Shown: positions 23,920-31,801 of the stretch, piece after piece
How positions within the stretch are numbered: position 1 is the first letter of the stretch
Layout of the letters: every line of letters begins with the position of its first letter
Position numbers and translations under genes: made by a program
Origin: CAYTBN01 sp964436045
GTDB lineage: Bacteria; Myxococcota_A; UBA796; UBA9615; CAYRNR01
DNA length: 64,000 nucleotides
Assembly: GCA_964436045.1 (NCBI GenBank)
Contig: CAYTBN010000019.1
Location: 1 to 64,000 of the forward strand
Direction of reading: 5' to 3'
The notes under the pieces: generated by a model
Told to the model about the DNA's origin: nothing
The model's input: only the letters and a program-made list of their open reading frames with translations
Database searches by the model: none

Positions 23920-25887
23920 TCAGTCCTCGTCGTCAGGTTCCGGCGTCCGCCAGGGGGCGTTGTGGGCGGCGGTCTCCTCCAGGTCCTCGGCGACATCGGT
24001 GCCCCGCGAGGGCGGACTCAGCGAAAACTCGCCGGTGTCCTCGATGTCGTCGGTGGTGCTCAACCGCGCGTCGTCCGTAAGGCTGTCCGGTTCGAATCCC
24101 TTCGGCCGCGTCGACGCTCCGCGGGTCTCGTCGAGCACGTTCCCGATCGGGGGTGCGGTCGGCTGGTCCCGATCGGCGGCGACCGATTCCTGGCTCGGAT
24201 CGGTGCCGGGAGCCTCCCCTCCGTCCAGGCTATTCAGGGTGCTGTAGCTCTCCGGTTCGATGGTCACGGTTGCCCAGAACTCCGCCGATCGGCGGGGGTC
24301 CCAGGATTTGGCGTCGGCGCAGGTTTCGAGGGCTGCACGGAGTGCTTTCATCGAACCGTGGCGGTCTTCTGGACGCACGGACAGGCATCGCAGGACGACG
24401 GCGTCCAGATCGGGCGGGATTCGCAGGTCCCTGCGCCTCCTGGCGGCGGGCTCGGGCGGCTGGTTCATCTTGAGGTACATCAGCGCCAGCGCGTTGGTCT
24501 CGGAGAAGGGCGCCTCCCCCGTGAGCATGTAGTACATGACCCCGCCGAGGGCGTAGACGTCAATCCGCTCGTCCGCCACGTCCCCCTCGATCTGCTCGGG
24601 CGCGGCGTAGGCCGGGGTACCCTCGAATCCGCCATCGGTGTGAGATTCGCCGATCCGGCTGACCTCCTCCCGCCAGTCCTCGTCCTGGGTCACGTCACGG
24701 AGGCGGCGCACCAGGCTCGCATCCGCCGCGCGTCGCCGCGTGATGGCGCGGACGAGGCCAAAATCGAGCACCTTGAGGAAGTCCGGATTGTCTTCCTGCT
24801 GGGTCACGAACAGGTTGGCTGGTTTGATGTCCAGATGGACGAGCCCACGCCGGTGCGCGCCGCCGAGGGCCGAACAGGCCTGCTTGGCGAGGTGAATCAC
24901 ACGCTCGGGTTCGATGGGTCCACCCCGACGGACCATCTTGAGGACATCGAGGCCCTCGAGATACGCCATCACGTAGAACAGATCACCGGTCGCGGTCTCG
25001 CCGTAGTCGTAGACCTCGATGACGTTCGCGTCCTGCAGCTGGCTCGTCCTGCGGGCCTCGCTGTCGAAGCGCTCGCGGACCTTCTCCATGTCGTCGACCA
25101 TGTCCGCGCGGATGACCTTCATCGCGCAGGTCCGACTGAGCTGCTTGTCCCACGCCCGGTAGACCGTTCCCATGCCGCCGCGCCCGATGACCGCCCCGAT
25201 CAGGTAACGGCCCATGTGCCGCGAACGGAGCTCACGGGTCATCATCCGGTCGTACAGCAGCGACCCGAGCAGGCCGATACCCAGGCAGCCGCCGAGACCT
25301 GCGCTGGCGACCACCACCCGGCCGAGGCTGGCGCCCTGGAAGACGACGAACGTCCGATCGCCCATCATCCCGGAATCGGCGAACAACATCAGCCCCACCG
25401 GGAACGCCAGGAACAGACCCAGACTCGGGAGGAACGCGCGGCGGGGTCCGCCGGGGAGCAGGACGCAGCGGGCCATCATCAGCTGCGCCAGGCCGATGTA
25501 GCAGTCCGGCACGGCGTACCACATCTTGGCGATGATGAAAGTCAGCAAGAGCCCCACCAGCCCGAACACGAACACGTCGACGAATACGTGCAGTTCCCAG
25601 CCCCGGAGCCACCGGGTCCGCATCAGCAACGCGATGGCGATCAGCACGAGCCCGGCGAGGAACCGGATCACCACGAAGCTGAAGACGTTCTCGAACGGCG
25701 GTTCCGCCCACCGCCCCGCGTACACGTCCAGCAGCGAGTAGGCCGGGAGGATCACGGCGCCGAGCCAGCACGCGATCTCCATCTGCCTACGGAAGATCTC
25801 CTCGGCCTCGCGCTCGATCCGATGGGTCAAGTTGCTCCCGGAGCGGAGTGCGGGCCCGGACTCGATGGTTGGAGACGTGTCGCTCAC
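23920..25887 (-). CDS. Membrane Ser/Thr protein kinase with non-RD catalytic loop
   Basis: 655 residues. The N-terminal ~215 residues hold about six hydrophobic helices (35-58, 68-89, 100-120, 155-170, 185-210), likely a membrane sensor. A Ser/Thr kinase domain follows (~228-500). It has IGRGGMG (235-240), Lys257, DFG (375-377) and GTPAYAAPEQ. The catalytic loop reads HLDIKPAN (351-), so the usual Arg of HRD is Leu. A ~40-residue insert lies in the activation loop (RRLRDVTQDEDWREEV...). The C-terminal ~150 residues are acidic and disordered. GTG start at 25887, weak Shine-Dalgarno. It is last in a minus-strand run after the acyltransferase fusion gene and convergent with the EnvC-like gene (9 bases). 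Confidence 0.85.
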   Translation of the reverse strand: MSDTSPTIESGPALRSGSNLTHRIEREAEEIFRRQMEIACWLGAVILPAYSLLDVYAGRWAEPPFENVFSFVVIRFLAGLVLIAIALLMRTRWLRGWELHVFVDVFVFGLVGLLLTFIIAKMWYAVPDCYIGLAQLMMARCVLLPGGPRRAFLPSLGLFLAFPVGLMLFADSGMMGDRTFVVFQGASLGRVVVASAGLGGCLGIGLLGSLLYDRMMTRELRSRHMGRYLIGAVIGRGGMGTVYRAWDKQLSRTCAMKVIRADMVDDMEKVRERFDSEARRTSQLQDANVIEVYDYGETATGDLFYVMAYLEGLDVLKMVRRGGPIEPERVIHLAKQACSALGGAHRRGLVHLDIKPANLFVTQQEDNPDFLKVLDFGLVRAITRRRAADASLVRRLRDVTQDEDWREEVSRIGESHTDGGFEGTPAYAAPEQIEGDVADERIDVYALGGVMYYMLTGEAPFSETNALALMYLKMNQPPEPAARRRRDLRIPPDLDAVVLRCLSVRPEDRHGSMKALRAALETCADAKSWDPRRSAEFWATVTIEPESYSTLNSLDGGEAPGTDPSQESVAADRDQPTAPPIGNVLDETRGASTRPKGFEPDSLTDDARLSTTDDIEDTGEFSLSPPSRGTDVAEDLEETAAHNAPWRTPEPDDED

Positions 25888-25971
25888 GGGATCTTCAGGC
25901 CCTCATGTGCCGGCGAATCAGGACAATCCGCCCGCGGCGATGATACCACCGAGCGGCGGAATCCCGCCTCT

Positions 25972-27978
25972 CTAGGGAACGCTCGCGTGTGCCAGGAACA
26001 CGGGGATGAAGACCCATGCGTCCTCCTGCGCGGACATCTCCTGCAGGCTCTCGAGCACCCGGGCCTCCGCCGATGTCCATGTCCCGACCCGCTTGAGGGT
26101 CTGGGCTTTGAAATCGAACGCGATCTCGACCAGCGCCGCGGTCGGGAAGATGTGCGATGAGAGCGGAACCACGTCGGTGCGCGCCTTCTTCAGCCCTGCC
26201 GCTCGGAGGTATGCGGCCAGCTTCCGGCCCACGTTCCGGTCGCCACCGAGCGTCGCCTGGGCCGCGTTCACCTGCTCCTGGAACCGCCGGAATCCCGGCG
26301 GTTCCGGGTGCATCACCACTCCGGCGTCGTCCACATCCACCAGGGCGATGACCCCACCGGAGCGCGTCACCCTGGCCAGTTCGGCGATGACGCGATCTGG
26401 ACGGCGCAGGTGCTGGAAGAGGAACCGCGAGTACGCGAAGTCCACCGAGTCATCCGCCAGCGGCAGTTCTTCGCCCGTACCCGCCAGGAAGGAGCACCGC
26501 TCGCCGAATCCCAGCTCGGCCGCGCGCTGCTCCGCGCGCTTCCGCAACTCATCGTCCGGCTCGATCCCGATGACCCGGGCCTGGGGGAACACCCGCGCCG
26601 CCAGGAAGCTGGTCAAGCCCAGCCCCGATCCGAGATCCAGGATCGTGCTGCCGTCCTCGAATCCGACGCGCTTGAGCCAGACGGCCTCCATCTCCTGGCC
26701 GAGCACGGCCTGCCGCTCCAGCCGATCCAGCTCCGCCGTCGAGTCGTCGAGGGCGGGGATCGAGTACGAGGTCGCGGCGCCGATGGATGGCGCGCCGAGC
26801 CCCGGGGTCGGGTTCGGCCGGAACCGCTCCGGGTTGCCACGGGTCAGGCCGACCACTCGGTGGTTCATGGCGTCCAGGCGGCTGGCCAGCAGGGCGCTGA
26901 AGTTGGTGCGGACGACGTCGGCCACCGCCGGCTGCTTGCGTCCGATCTTCTCCAGCAGATTGTCCGGCAAGATGAGGATCTCGGAGTCCTCCAGCGCGAC
27001 CAGGTTTGCGGTGCGTCCGCCGTCGAGAACGTTGGCCATCTCGCCGAACAGTTCTCCGGGCACCAGCACGGCGAAGAAGAAGGGATCCGGGGTCTCGTCC
27101 AGGGTCACCCCGAGCTTGCCGGACAACAGCAGCCCCATCCCCCGTTCTCGCTCACCCTTTCGGTAGAACTGCTCGCCGGTGGTGATGGTCAGGGTCGGCA
27201 TCTTGTCCAGCAACGAGTCGACCACCTCACGCTCGACACCCTCGAAGAGGGACCGCGGCCGGAAGGCTGGACTGGAGTGGGCGATGGCCGACCACAACTC
27301 CTTCAGCTTCCGCGGCGTGACGCTCGGGTTGCGGAACTCGGAGTAGTGGGGTCGGAGCGAGTCGGCGGCCGCCCCCCCGTCTTCGAGGTCGGGCGAAAGG
27401 AACTGGGCGAACGGGCTGCCGACGGAGGCCAGGTACCCGCGGTCACGCCCGGTCCAGACGAGGGGCACGCGCAGCCCCGCGTTGGCGTAGGGCCGCTGCG
27501 GAGCGGCATACGGCCGGTAGCCCAGCTGGTAGTAGGGACGCACCAGGGCCAGCTCGGCCACGCAGACATCCACGGCTGCGCCGACGGTCAGGCCGAGCTG
27601 GAACATGTGAGCGACGAGTTGCGAGGCGATCGTCAGGCCCCGGTGGGCCGGATCGACCATGAAGATACCCGAGTGGCTGATCTGGTCCTGGCCGAGGGCC
27701 CGGATCATCGGTCCCATGCTCAGCCGGTCGACGAGGTCTTCGGGGAACGGGTGCTCGGCTCCAAAAATCGTCCGCACCGTGCCGACGATGGTCCCGGCAT
27801 TCTCGTCGTAGGCGACCAGCAGGCGGGCGTGTTCGTCCAGTTCGTCGGTGAAGATCCGCCGCTCTTGGTCGGCGAAGGGCAGCGGCTTCTTGAGCTCTTC
27901 GACATAGACGCGATACCGAAAACGGTAGATCTCCTCCCGGTCCGCGTCGGACGTCGCCTCCTGCACTCGTACGAACAA
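25972..27978 (-). CDS. FeeM-like acyltransferase / cNMP-binding / methyltransferase fusion
   Basis: 668 residues with three clear domains. Residues ~1-180 resemble GNAT-fold N-acyl-amino-acid synthases (FeeM/autoinducer-synthase-like: YRFRYRVYVEELKKPL, GTIVGTVRTIFG, GIFMVDPAHRGLTIASQLVAHMF). Residues ~243-350 are a Crp-type cyclic-nucleotide-binding domain (LFEGVEREVV, then FYRKGERERGMGLLLSGKLGV, PGELFGEMANVLDGGRTANLVAL). Residues ~435-560 are a class I SAM methyltransferase (ILDLGSGLGLTS 446-457, IEPDDE 472-477, then VDFAYSRFLFQHLRRPD). The likely logic is a ligand-gated enzyme that acylates and methylates a small molecule, which is inference. TTG start with GGAGGGGAG upstream. Co-directional with the glycosyltransferase, ACC-deaminase-like and kinase genes. 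Confidence 0.82.
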   Translation of the reverse strand: MFVRVQEATSDADREEIYRFRYRVYVEELKKPLPFADQERRIFTDELDEHARLLVAYDENAGTIVGTVRTIFGAEHPFPEDLVDRLSMGPMIRALGQDQISHSGIFMVDPAHRGLTIASQLVAHMFQLGLTVGAAVDVCVAELALVRPYYQLGYRPYAAPQRPYANAGLRVPLVWTGRDRGYLASVGSPFAQFLSPDLEDGGAAADSLRPHYSEFRNPSVTPRKLKELWSAIAHSSPAFRPRSLFEGVEREVVDSLLDKMPTLTITTGEQFYRKGERERGMGLLLSGKLGVTLDETPDPFFFAVLVPGELFGEMANVLDGGRTANLVALEDSEILILPDNLLEKIGRKQPAVADVVRTNFSALLASRLDAMNHRVVGLTRGNPERFRPNPTPGLGAPSIGAATSYSIPALDDSTAELDRLERQAVLGQEMEAVWLKRVGFEDGSTILDLGSGLGLTSFLAARVFPQARVIGIEPDDELRKRAEQRAAELGFGERCSFLAGTGEELPLADDSVDFAYSRFLFQHLRRPDRVIAELARVTRSGGVIALVDVDDAGVVMHPEPPGFRRFQEQVNAAQATLGGDRNVGRKLAAYLRAAGLKKARTDVVPLSSHIFPTAALVEIAFDFKAQTLKRVGTWTSAEARVLESLQEMSAQEDAWVFIPVFLAHASVP

Positions 27979-28051
27979 CTCTGCTCCCCTCCGGCCACTG
28001 CCAGCGTGCGCCGGCTACTGCTGCGGCGATCAGCCAGAAGGCGCGATCATA

Positions 28052-29131
28052 TCACTCGCCCGCGAAGGGGGCGTGGAAGGCGGGCGGCAGGGCGTGCCAC
28101 TCCGGAGCTCCCGCGGGGAGCGGCCCACGGGGGTGGAACGTGTTCCACAACAGGGCCGGACCTTCCAGTCGTCCCCCCCGGGCGGCCGCCACCAGCGCCG
28201 CCAGGGTGCGGGCGGTGTACGTGACCTCGAGGGACAGGTCCGCCAGCTCCTCGCCCATGGCCATCGCGGCGAGGGCCTCCGGGGTGTCCGTGCCATAACC
28301 CGGACCCTCGAAGCCCGCGACGGCGTCGAGGGCCACCGCCGGCATCGGACCCGGGGCGCCACCCGACCGCTGCAGCAGTCTCCACACCTTGCGGCAGAGG
28401 GCGAGGGTGCGGGCCGTGGTGGCCATACGCGGGGATACGACACGCACCGCCCGGACCCGGGTGTTCAGGCCGCCCAGGGCCAGGCCCAGCCCGATCCCCG
28501 CCGATGTGCCCGCCGAGCCCAGCGGGACGTAGACCTCCCCGGGCTCCGGGAGTTCGCCGGCCCGGACCTGGGCCGCCAGCTCCAGTCCGGCCTCGACGTA
28601 GCCCACCGTGCCCAGCGGCGAGGAGCCCCCCGGCGCCACCCAGTAGGGCGCCGTGCGGCTGAGTCCGGCCCTGGCCAGGGCGCCCGCAGCCACCGGTACG
28701 CTCAGCACCTCGCCGGGGGCGTGGTGCATCCGGGCGCCGATGGCGTTCAGGCGCAGCAGCGTGTCCCGGACGTGGTCCGAGGCGACCTCGTCGATCAGCA
28801 CCACCCGGGCCGTAATCCCCGCCTCGCGGGCGGCCAGCGCGGTCGCCAGCCCGTGGTTGGTGCCCAGGTAGCCGATGGTGACCAGCGTGCGACGCCGCTT
28901 GCGCAGCGCATCCGCCACCAGGAACTCCAGCTTGCGGGCCTTGTTGCCGCCCACGGGCGGGCCGCCGCTGTCGTCCTTGAGCCACAGATCGTCGTGGCCG
29001 AGGTGGCTGCCCAGGGTCTCGAGGTGCCGGACCGGCGTCGGTCGGCGGACGAGCGGGAAGCGCGGCAACGCCCGTCGCAGATCCGGGAATCGCTGGAACA
29101 GGTGAAGCGGTGCATCGCGATCCGGGTCCAT
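28052..29131 (-). CDS. PLP enzyme of the ACC deaminase / D-cysteine desulfhydrase family
   Basis: 359 residues of the tryptophan-synthase-beta fold (type II PLP). The PLP lysine lies in GGNKARKLEFLVADAL (~61-76), followed by VTIGYLGTNHGLATALAAREAG, the Ser/Thr/Asn-containing substrate loop, and the glycine-rich phosphate cup PLGSAGTSAGIGLG. Family members deaminate 1-aminocyclopropane-1-carboxylate or break D-cysteine to pyruvate, ammonia and sulfide; the two activities cannot be separated by eye here. ATG 29131 has GGAGGG just upstream. Lies 39 bases after the glycosyltransferase gene and 73 bases before the acyltransferase fusion, probably one transcript. Confidence 0.82.
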   Translation of the reverse strand: MDPDRDAPLHLFQRFPDLRRALPRFPLVRRPTPVRHLETLGSHLGHDDLWLKDDSGGPPVGGNKARKLEFLVADALRKRRRTLVTIGYLGTNHGLATALAAREAGITARVVLIDEVASDHVRDTLLRLNAIGARMHHAPGEVLSVPVAAGALARAGLSRTAPYWVAPGGSSPLGTVGYVEAGLELAAQVRAGELPEPGEVYVPLGSAGTSAGIGLGLALGGLNTRVRAVRVVSPRMATTARTLALCRKVWRLLQRSGGAPGPMPAVALDAVAGFEGPGYGTDTPEALAAMAMGEELADLSLEVTYTARTLAALVAAARGGRLEGPALLWNTFHPRGPLPAGAPEWHALPPAFHAPFAGE

Positions 29132-29170
29132 CCCGCCCTCCTCGGCGTCCCAATTCAGCGCCCCGGACGG

Positions 29171-30367
29171 TCAGGGCCTTCCGGGGTTCTCGGCAACCTC
29201 GTGTAGCAGCTGCTCGAGGGGTGCCAGCGCATCCCGCCAGCGGAATCTGTCCTCGGCGATCTCCCGCGCCCTCGCCGACAATCCGGCTCGGAGGCCGGGG
29301 TCGCCCAGCAGCCGGGCACACGCGCCCGCGAAGGAATCTGCGCCCCCGTCGGCGATCAGCACACCCTCCCCCTGGGCCAGGTCCAGGGCGGCCGCGGCCA
29401 TGGGAGTCACCACCGCAGGGGTCCCGCAGGCCATGGACTCGATCACCTTGTTGGGCACCCCGGCGCCCAGCCGCATCGGGCACGCCGTGAGCCAGGCCCG
29501 GCGCAGGGCGGCGGCGGGGTCGTCGACGGGCCCGGTGACCTGGACACCGCGCTCGTCGTCCAGCCGCTGGACGGCGGCACCGGCCTCGATGCCCACCAGC
29601 CGGAGCTCCGCCCGGGGACGGCTCCGGCGCACCCGTGGCAGCACCTCGTGCGCCAGTCGCGACGCCATGTCCCGGTTGGCCACGGTGCGCAGATTGCCCA
29701 GGAACAGCATCCGGTCCGGACGTGGCTCGCCCCCCGGTGCGAACCGGTCCAGGTCGACGCCGTTGCCCGCGAGGGCGAACCGGCCCCCGTCGGTGCGGCG
29801 GCGCAGGTCGGCCAGATCGACGGGGCTGACCATCGTGATCCCCGCGGCCCGGCGGACCACGTCGGCCTCGAGCCGCTCCAGGCGGGGGATCTCCGTCCGG
29901 TAGAGCCAGCGCGTGCGGCGGTCCACGTGGGGCAGCGCCCGCCGGTAGTTCAGCGAGATCGCGTCCTGGACGTCCACCACCGAGGGCTGCTCCAGGTCCA
30001 GCACGTAGGGCGCCGTACGGACCAGCGAGGCCAGGCAGACGTCGTGGTGATCCCGAGGCAGGACGCGCAGGGCTCGCGCCATCCGCTCGCTGTGGAAATA
30101 GTGGACCTGCAGCGGCAATCGGGACGCACCCGCCGCCGCCGCGCAGCGGGCGAGCCGTGCCAGCCGCGGCAAGGGGAACAGCCGAACCGTGGCCGCCAGC
30201 TGTGACAGCTCCCGCCGGGCCGTGTCCAGGGACTCCCGCCCCTCGGCCAGGGCGAACAGGTGCACCTCGTGGCGCTGCGCCAGGTGGCGCAGCAGGGCGT
30301 TCAGACGCAGCCGATCCCCGCCGACCGGCGGATGGGGCAGCCGGGGGGCCACCATCAGAATGCGCAC
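29171..30367 (-). CDS. GT4-type glycosyltransferase
   Basis: 398 residues, GT-B fold. The N-terminus MRILMVAPRLPHPPVGGDRLRLNALLRHLAQRHEVHLFAL is the usual acceptor-domain opening. The donor-domain markers are GNGVDLDRFAP, MLFLGNLRT, and AGVPNKVIESMACGTPAVVTP with the E(x7)E-like motif. The whole resembles the TIGR03087 group of sugar transferases linked to exopolysaccharide/PEP-CTERM loci, but no such locus is visible here. It probably adds a nucleotide-sugar-derived residue to a lipid-linked or protein acceptor on the cytosolic face. GTG start at 30367, weak Shine-Dalgarno. It is the first gene of the minus-strand run down to 23920. Confidence 0.83.
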   Translation of the reverse strand: MRILMVAPRLPHPPVGGDRLRLNALLRHLAQRHEVHLFALAEGRESLDTARRELSQLAATVRLFPLPRLARLARCAAAAGASRLPLQVHYFHSERMARALRVLPRDHHDVCLASLVRTAPYVLDLEQPSVVDVQDAISLNYRRALPHVDRRTRWLYRTEIPRLERLEADVVRRAAGITMVSPVDLADLRRRTDGGRFALAGNGVDLDRFAPGGEPRPDRMLFLGNLRTVANRDMASRLAHEVLPRVRRSRPRAELRLVGIEAGAAVQRLDDERGVQVTGPVDDPAAALRRAWLTACPMRLGAGVPNKVIESMACGTPAVVTPMAAAALDLAQGEGVLIADGGADSFAGACARLLGDPGLRAGLSARAREIAEDRFRWRDALAPLEQLLHEVAENPGRP

Positions 30368-30440
30368 GGATCGCTACCCGGTCGAACGCTGCGTGGGGAT
30401 TGTGGGGGACGGAGAACGGAGGGGTGGCGACGCCACCGGG

Positions 30441-30695
30441 TCACATCGACGAGACCTCGGTCGCGGTGGTCGGATCTGCCGTCAACATCAGGAACAGCAC
30501 CAGCGCCAGCAGGCCGTTGGCGAACACCGCCCACAGGGCCATCACCAGGTACATGCTCCGGGTGCCGTGCTGTAACTTCTTGCCCTGGGTGATCCAGACG
30601 AACAGTCCCAGCAGCGTTCCGACCACTGGGACCCAGCCCATGCTCTGCATCAAGAAGTAGAAGGGGGCGAACTTCTCGAGGAACTTGCTACCCAT
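30441..30695 (-). CDS. Small two-helix membrane protein
   Basis: 84 residues, not recognised. Two hydrophobic segments (FYFLMQSMGWVPVVGTLLGLFVWIT, ~13-37, and YLVMALWAVFANGLLALVLFLML, ~49-71) flank a short basic loop (QGKKLQHGTRS), giving a hairpin with both ends probably periplasmic or both cytosolic. GGAGGG lies five bases before ATG 30695, so it is well supported as a real gene. It lies between the thioredoxin-like and glycosyltransferase genes on the same strand. Confidence 0.65.
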   Translation of the reverse strand: MGSKFLEKFAPFYFLMQSMGWVPVVGTLLGLFVWITQGKKLQHGTRSMYLVMALWAVFANGLLALVLFLMLTADPTTATEVSSM

Positions 30696-30884
30696 GTCGG
30701 CCCTCCACGAGGTGGTGCGCGAACACCTACTCCGGCGGCGCGTAGTATTCCATATTCGCCGGTGGCCGAAAAGACCGGCGAGGGCGGTAAGAGCCCCAGC
30801 CAGGCAAAGGAATCGTCAACAACCACGTCGGCACCGGAGGAAACGGTATCGCCAGGCGGCGATTTGGCCTGTTCGTGGATCGAG

Positions 30885-31373
30885 CTAGCGGGTTTCCACC
30901 AGCGCGGACGCCGCCCGGCGCAGGGGACGAAGGCCGACCACGCCCTCGAAACGTCCGGTCTCGGCGCCGTCGGCACCGATCAACGCAAAGGTGGGGACAC
31001 CCCGGAGCTGGAAGCGGGCGGCCAGGTGTTCGTTGCGCCGCTCGGAGAGGTTGATCAGGAGGAGTTCGTACCCCCCGCCCATGGCCTCGCCGCGGAGGCG
31101 CTCGACCGTCGGCCGCATCGTGCGACAGGCGGAGCACTCGTCGGTGTAGAACTCGACCAGCCGCGGTGCAGGGGTGGCCTGGCCCAGCAGCGGCTCGACG
31201 GCGGCCCCGTCGTCGGCATAGGCCGTGGCGGGCACCGAGGAATCGAGGGGCGGAGGCTCGTGGGGCCGCCGCAGCTCCTTGCCCCCGAACCACACCATCG
31301 CGGCGGCTCCCAGCAGGATCACGGTCAGCCCGTTCCGCCGTAACCACGAACCTCTCGAACGTGCTTCAGCCAT
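30885..31373 (-). CDS. Membrane-anchored thioredoxin-like protein
   Basis: 162 residues. An N-terminal signal anchor (NGLTVILLGAAAMVWFGG, ~14-31) is followed by a thioredoxin fold with the active-site motif CSAC (Cys80-Cys83) in FYTDECSACRTMRP, a cis-Pro region (LRGVPTFALIG) and a closing GRFEGVVGL strand. It should face the periplasm and reduce or isomerise disulfides, perhaps of the Cys-containing lipoproteins encoded nearby (33173-34413); the link is inference. ATG 31373 has AGGAGG upstream. Confidence 0.82.
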   Translation of the reverse strand: MAEARSRGSWLRRNGLTVILLGAAAMVWFGGKELRRPHEPPPLDSSVPATAYADDGAAVEPLLGQATPAPRLVEFYTDECSACRTMRPTVERLRGEAMGGGYELLLINLSERRNEHLAARFQLRGVPTFALIGADGAETGRFEGVVGLRPLRRAASALVETR

Positions 31374-31432
31374 CGTCCTCGCCTCCTGGCCCGGGGGGGT
31401 CCCCCGGCTCCTCGCTGCCCATGCTCCACCTG

Positions 31433-31530
31433 ATCGGAGCCAGCGAGCAAGCGGATCGTTTCACGAAGATCCGGATCGGAGCCAGCGAGCAAGCGGATCG
31501 TTTCACGAAGATCCGGATCGGACCGAACCG
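31433..31530. repeat. 42-bp tandem direct repeat, two copies plus a partial third
   Basis: Two identical adjacent 42-base units (31433-31474 and 31475-31516) begin ATCGGAGCCAGCGAGCAAGC and end GAAGATCCGG. A third, shortened copy (ATCGGACCGAACCGTTTCACG) starts at 31517. They lie between the thioredoxin-like gene and the outer-membrane barrel gene, outside any confident gene. Forty-two is divisible by three, and all plus-strand frames stay open, so part of a coding remnant is possible. Confidence 0.8.
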
Positions 31531-31561
31531 TTTCACGCCCAGGACGGTGGAGCCACGGGGA

Positions 31562-31681
31562 TCACGCTTGCAGGCGGGCACGCAGATCGGCGAGGTGGTG
31601 GATGAGCTCGTCCAGCCGCTTGTCCAGCGGATGCCGCTCGCCGTCACTGATCGCCTCGCCGGCCGGCGATTCCGGCGCCAT
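31562..31681 (-). CDS. Possible 39-residue helical small protein
   Basis: A short frame starting ATG 31681. The second half, HPLDKRLDELIHHLADLRARLQA, is a well-formed amphipathic helix with Leu/Ile spacing typical of a coiled coil, and codon use is GC3-rich. The same frame extends upstream for ~16 codons without a start codon before hitting two TGA stops. It may therefore be the 3' remnant of a decayed gene. No convincing ribosome-binding site. Confidence 0.25.
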   Translation of the reverse strand: MAPESPAGEAISDGERHPLDKRLDELIHHLADLRARLQA

Positions 31682-31801
31682 CGCTTCGAGCAGGGTGCGC
31701 TGGAGCCGGCCGCGGAACTGGCCCCGTCATCACTCCGAGGGGCGCCAGCGGCGGCGGTCCGAACGACCGAAGGTGAGGAGGTGCTGGACACTGTGCGCAA
31801 G

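Larger units (their letters stand above)
31374..31801. other. Gene-poor interval with tandem repeat
   Basis: A 428-base divergent interval between the thioredoxin-like gene (minus) and the barrel protein (plus). It holds the 42-bp tandem repeat and a doubtful 39-codon minus-strand frame (31562-31681). I see no clear promoter, RNA gene or mobile-element end in it. Confidence 0.4.

Noticed and set aside
24080..24110. GGTTCGAATCCC, resembling a tRNA T-arm
   Set aside because: It is inside the kinase gene and no acceptor stem, D-arm or anticodon arm surrounds it.
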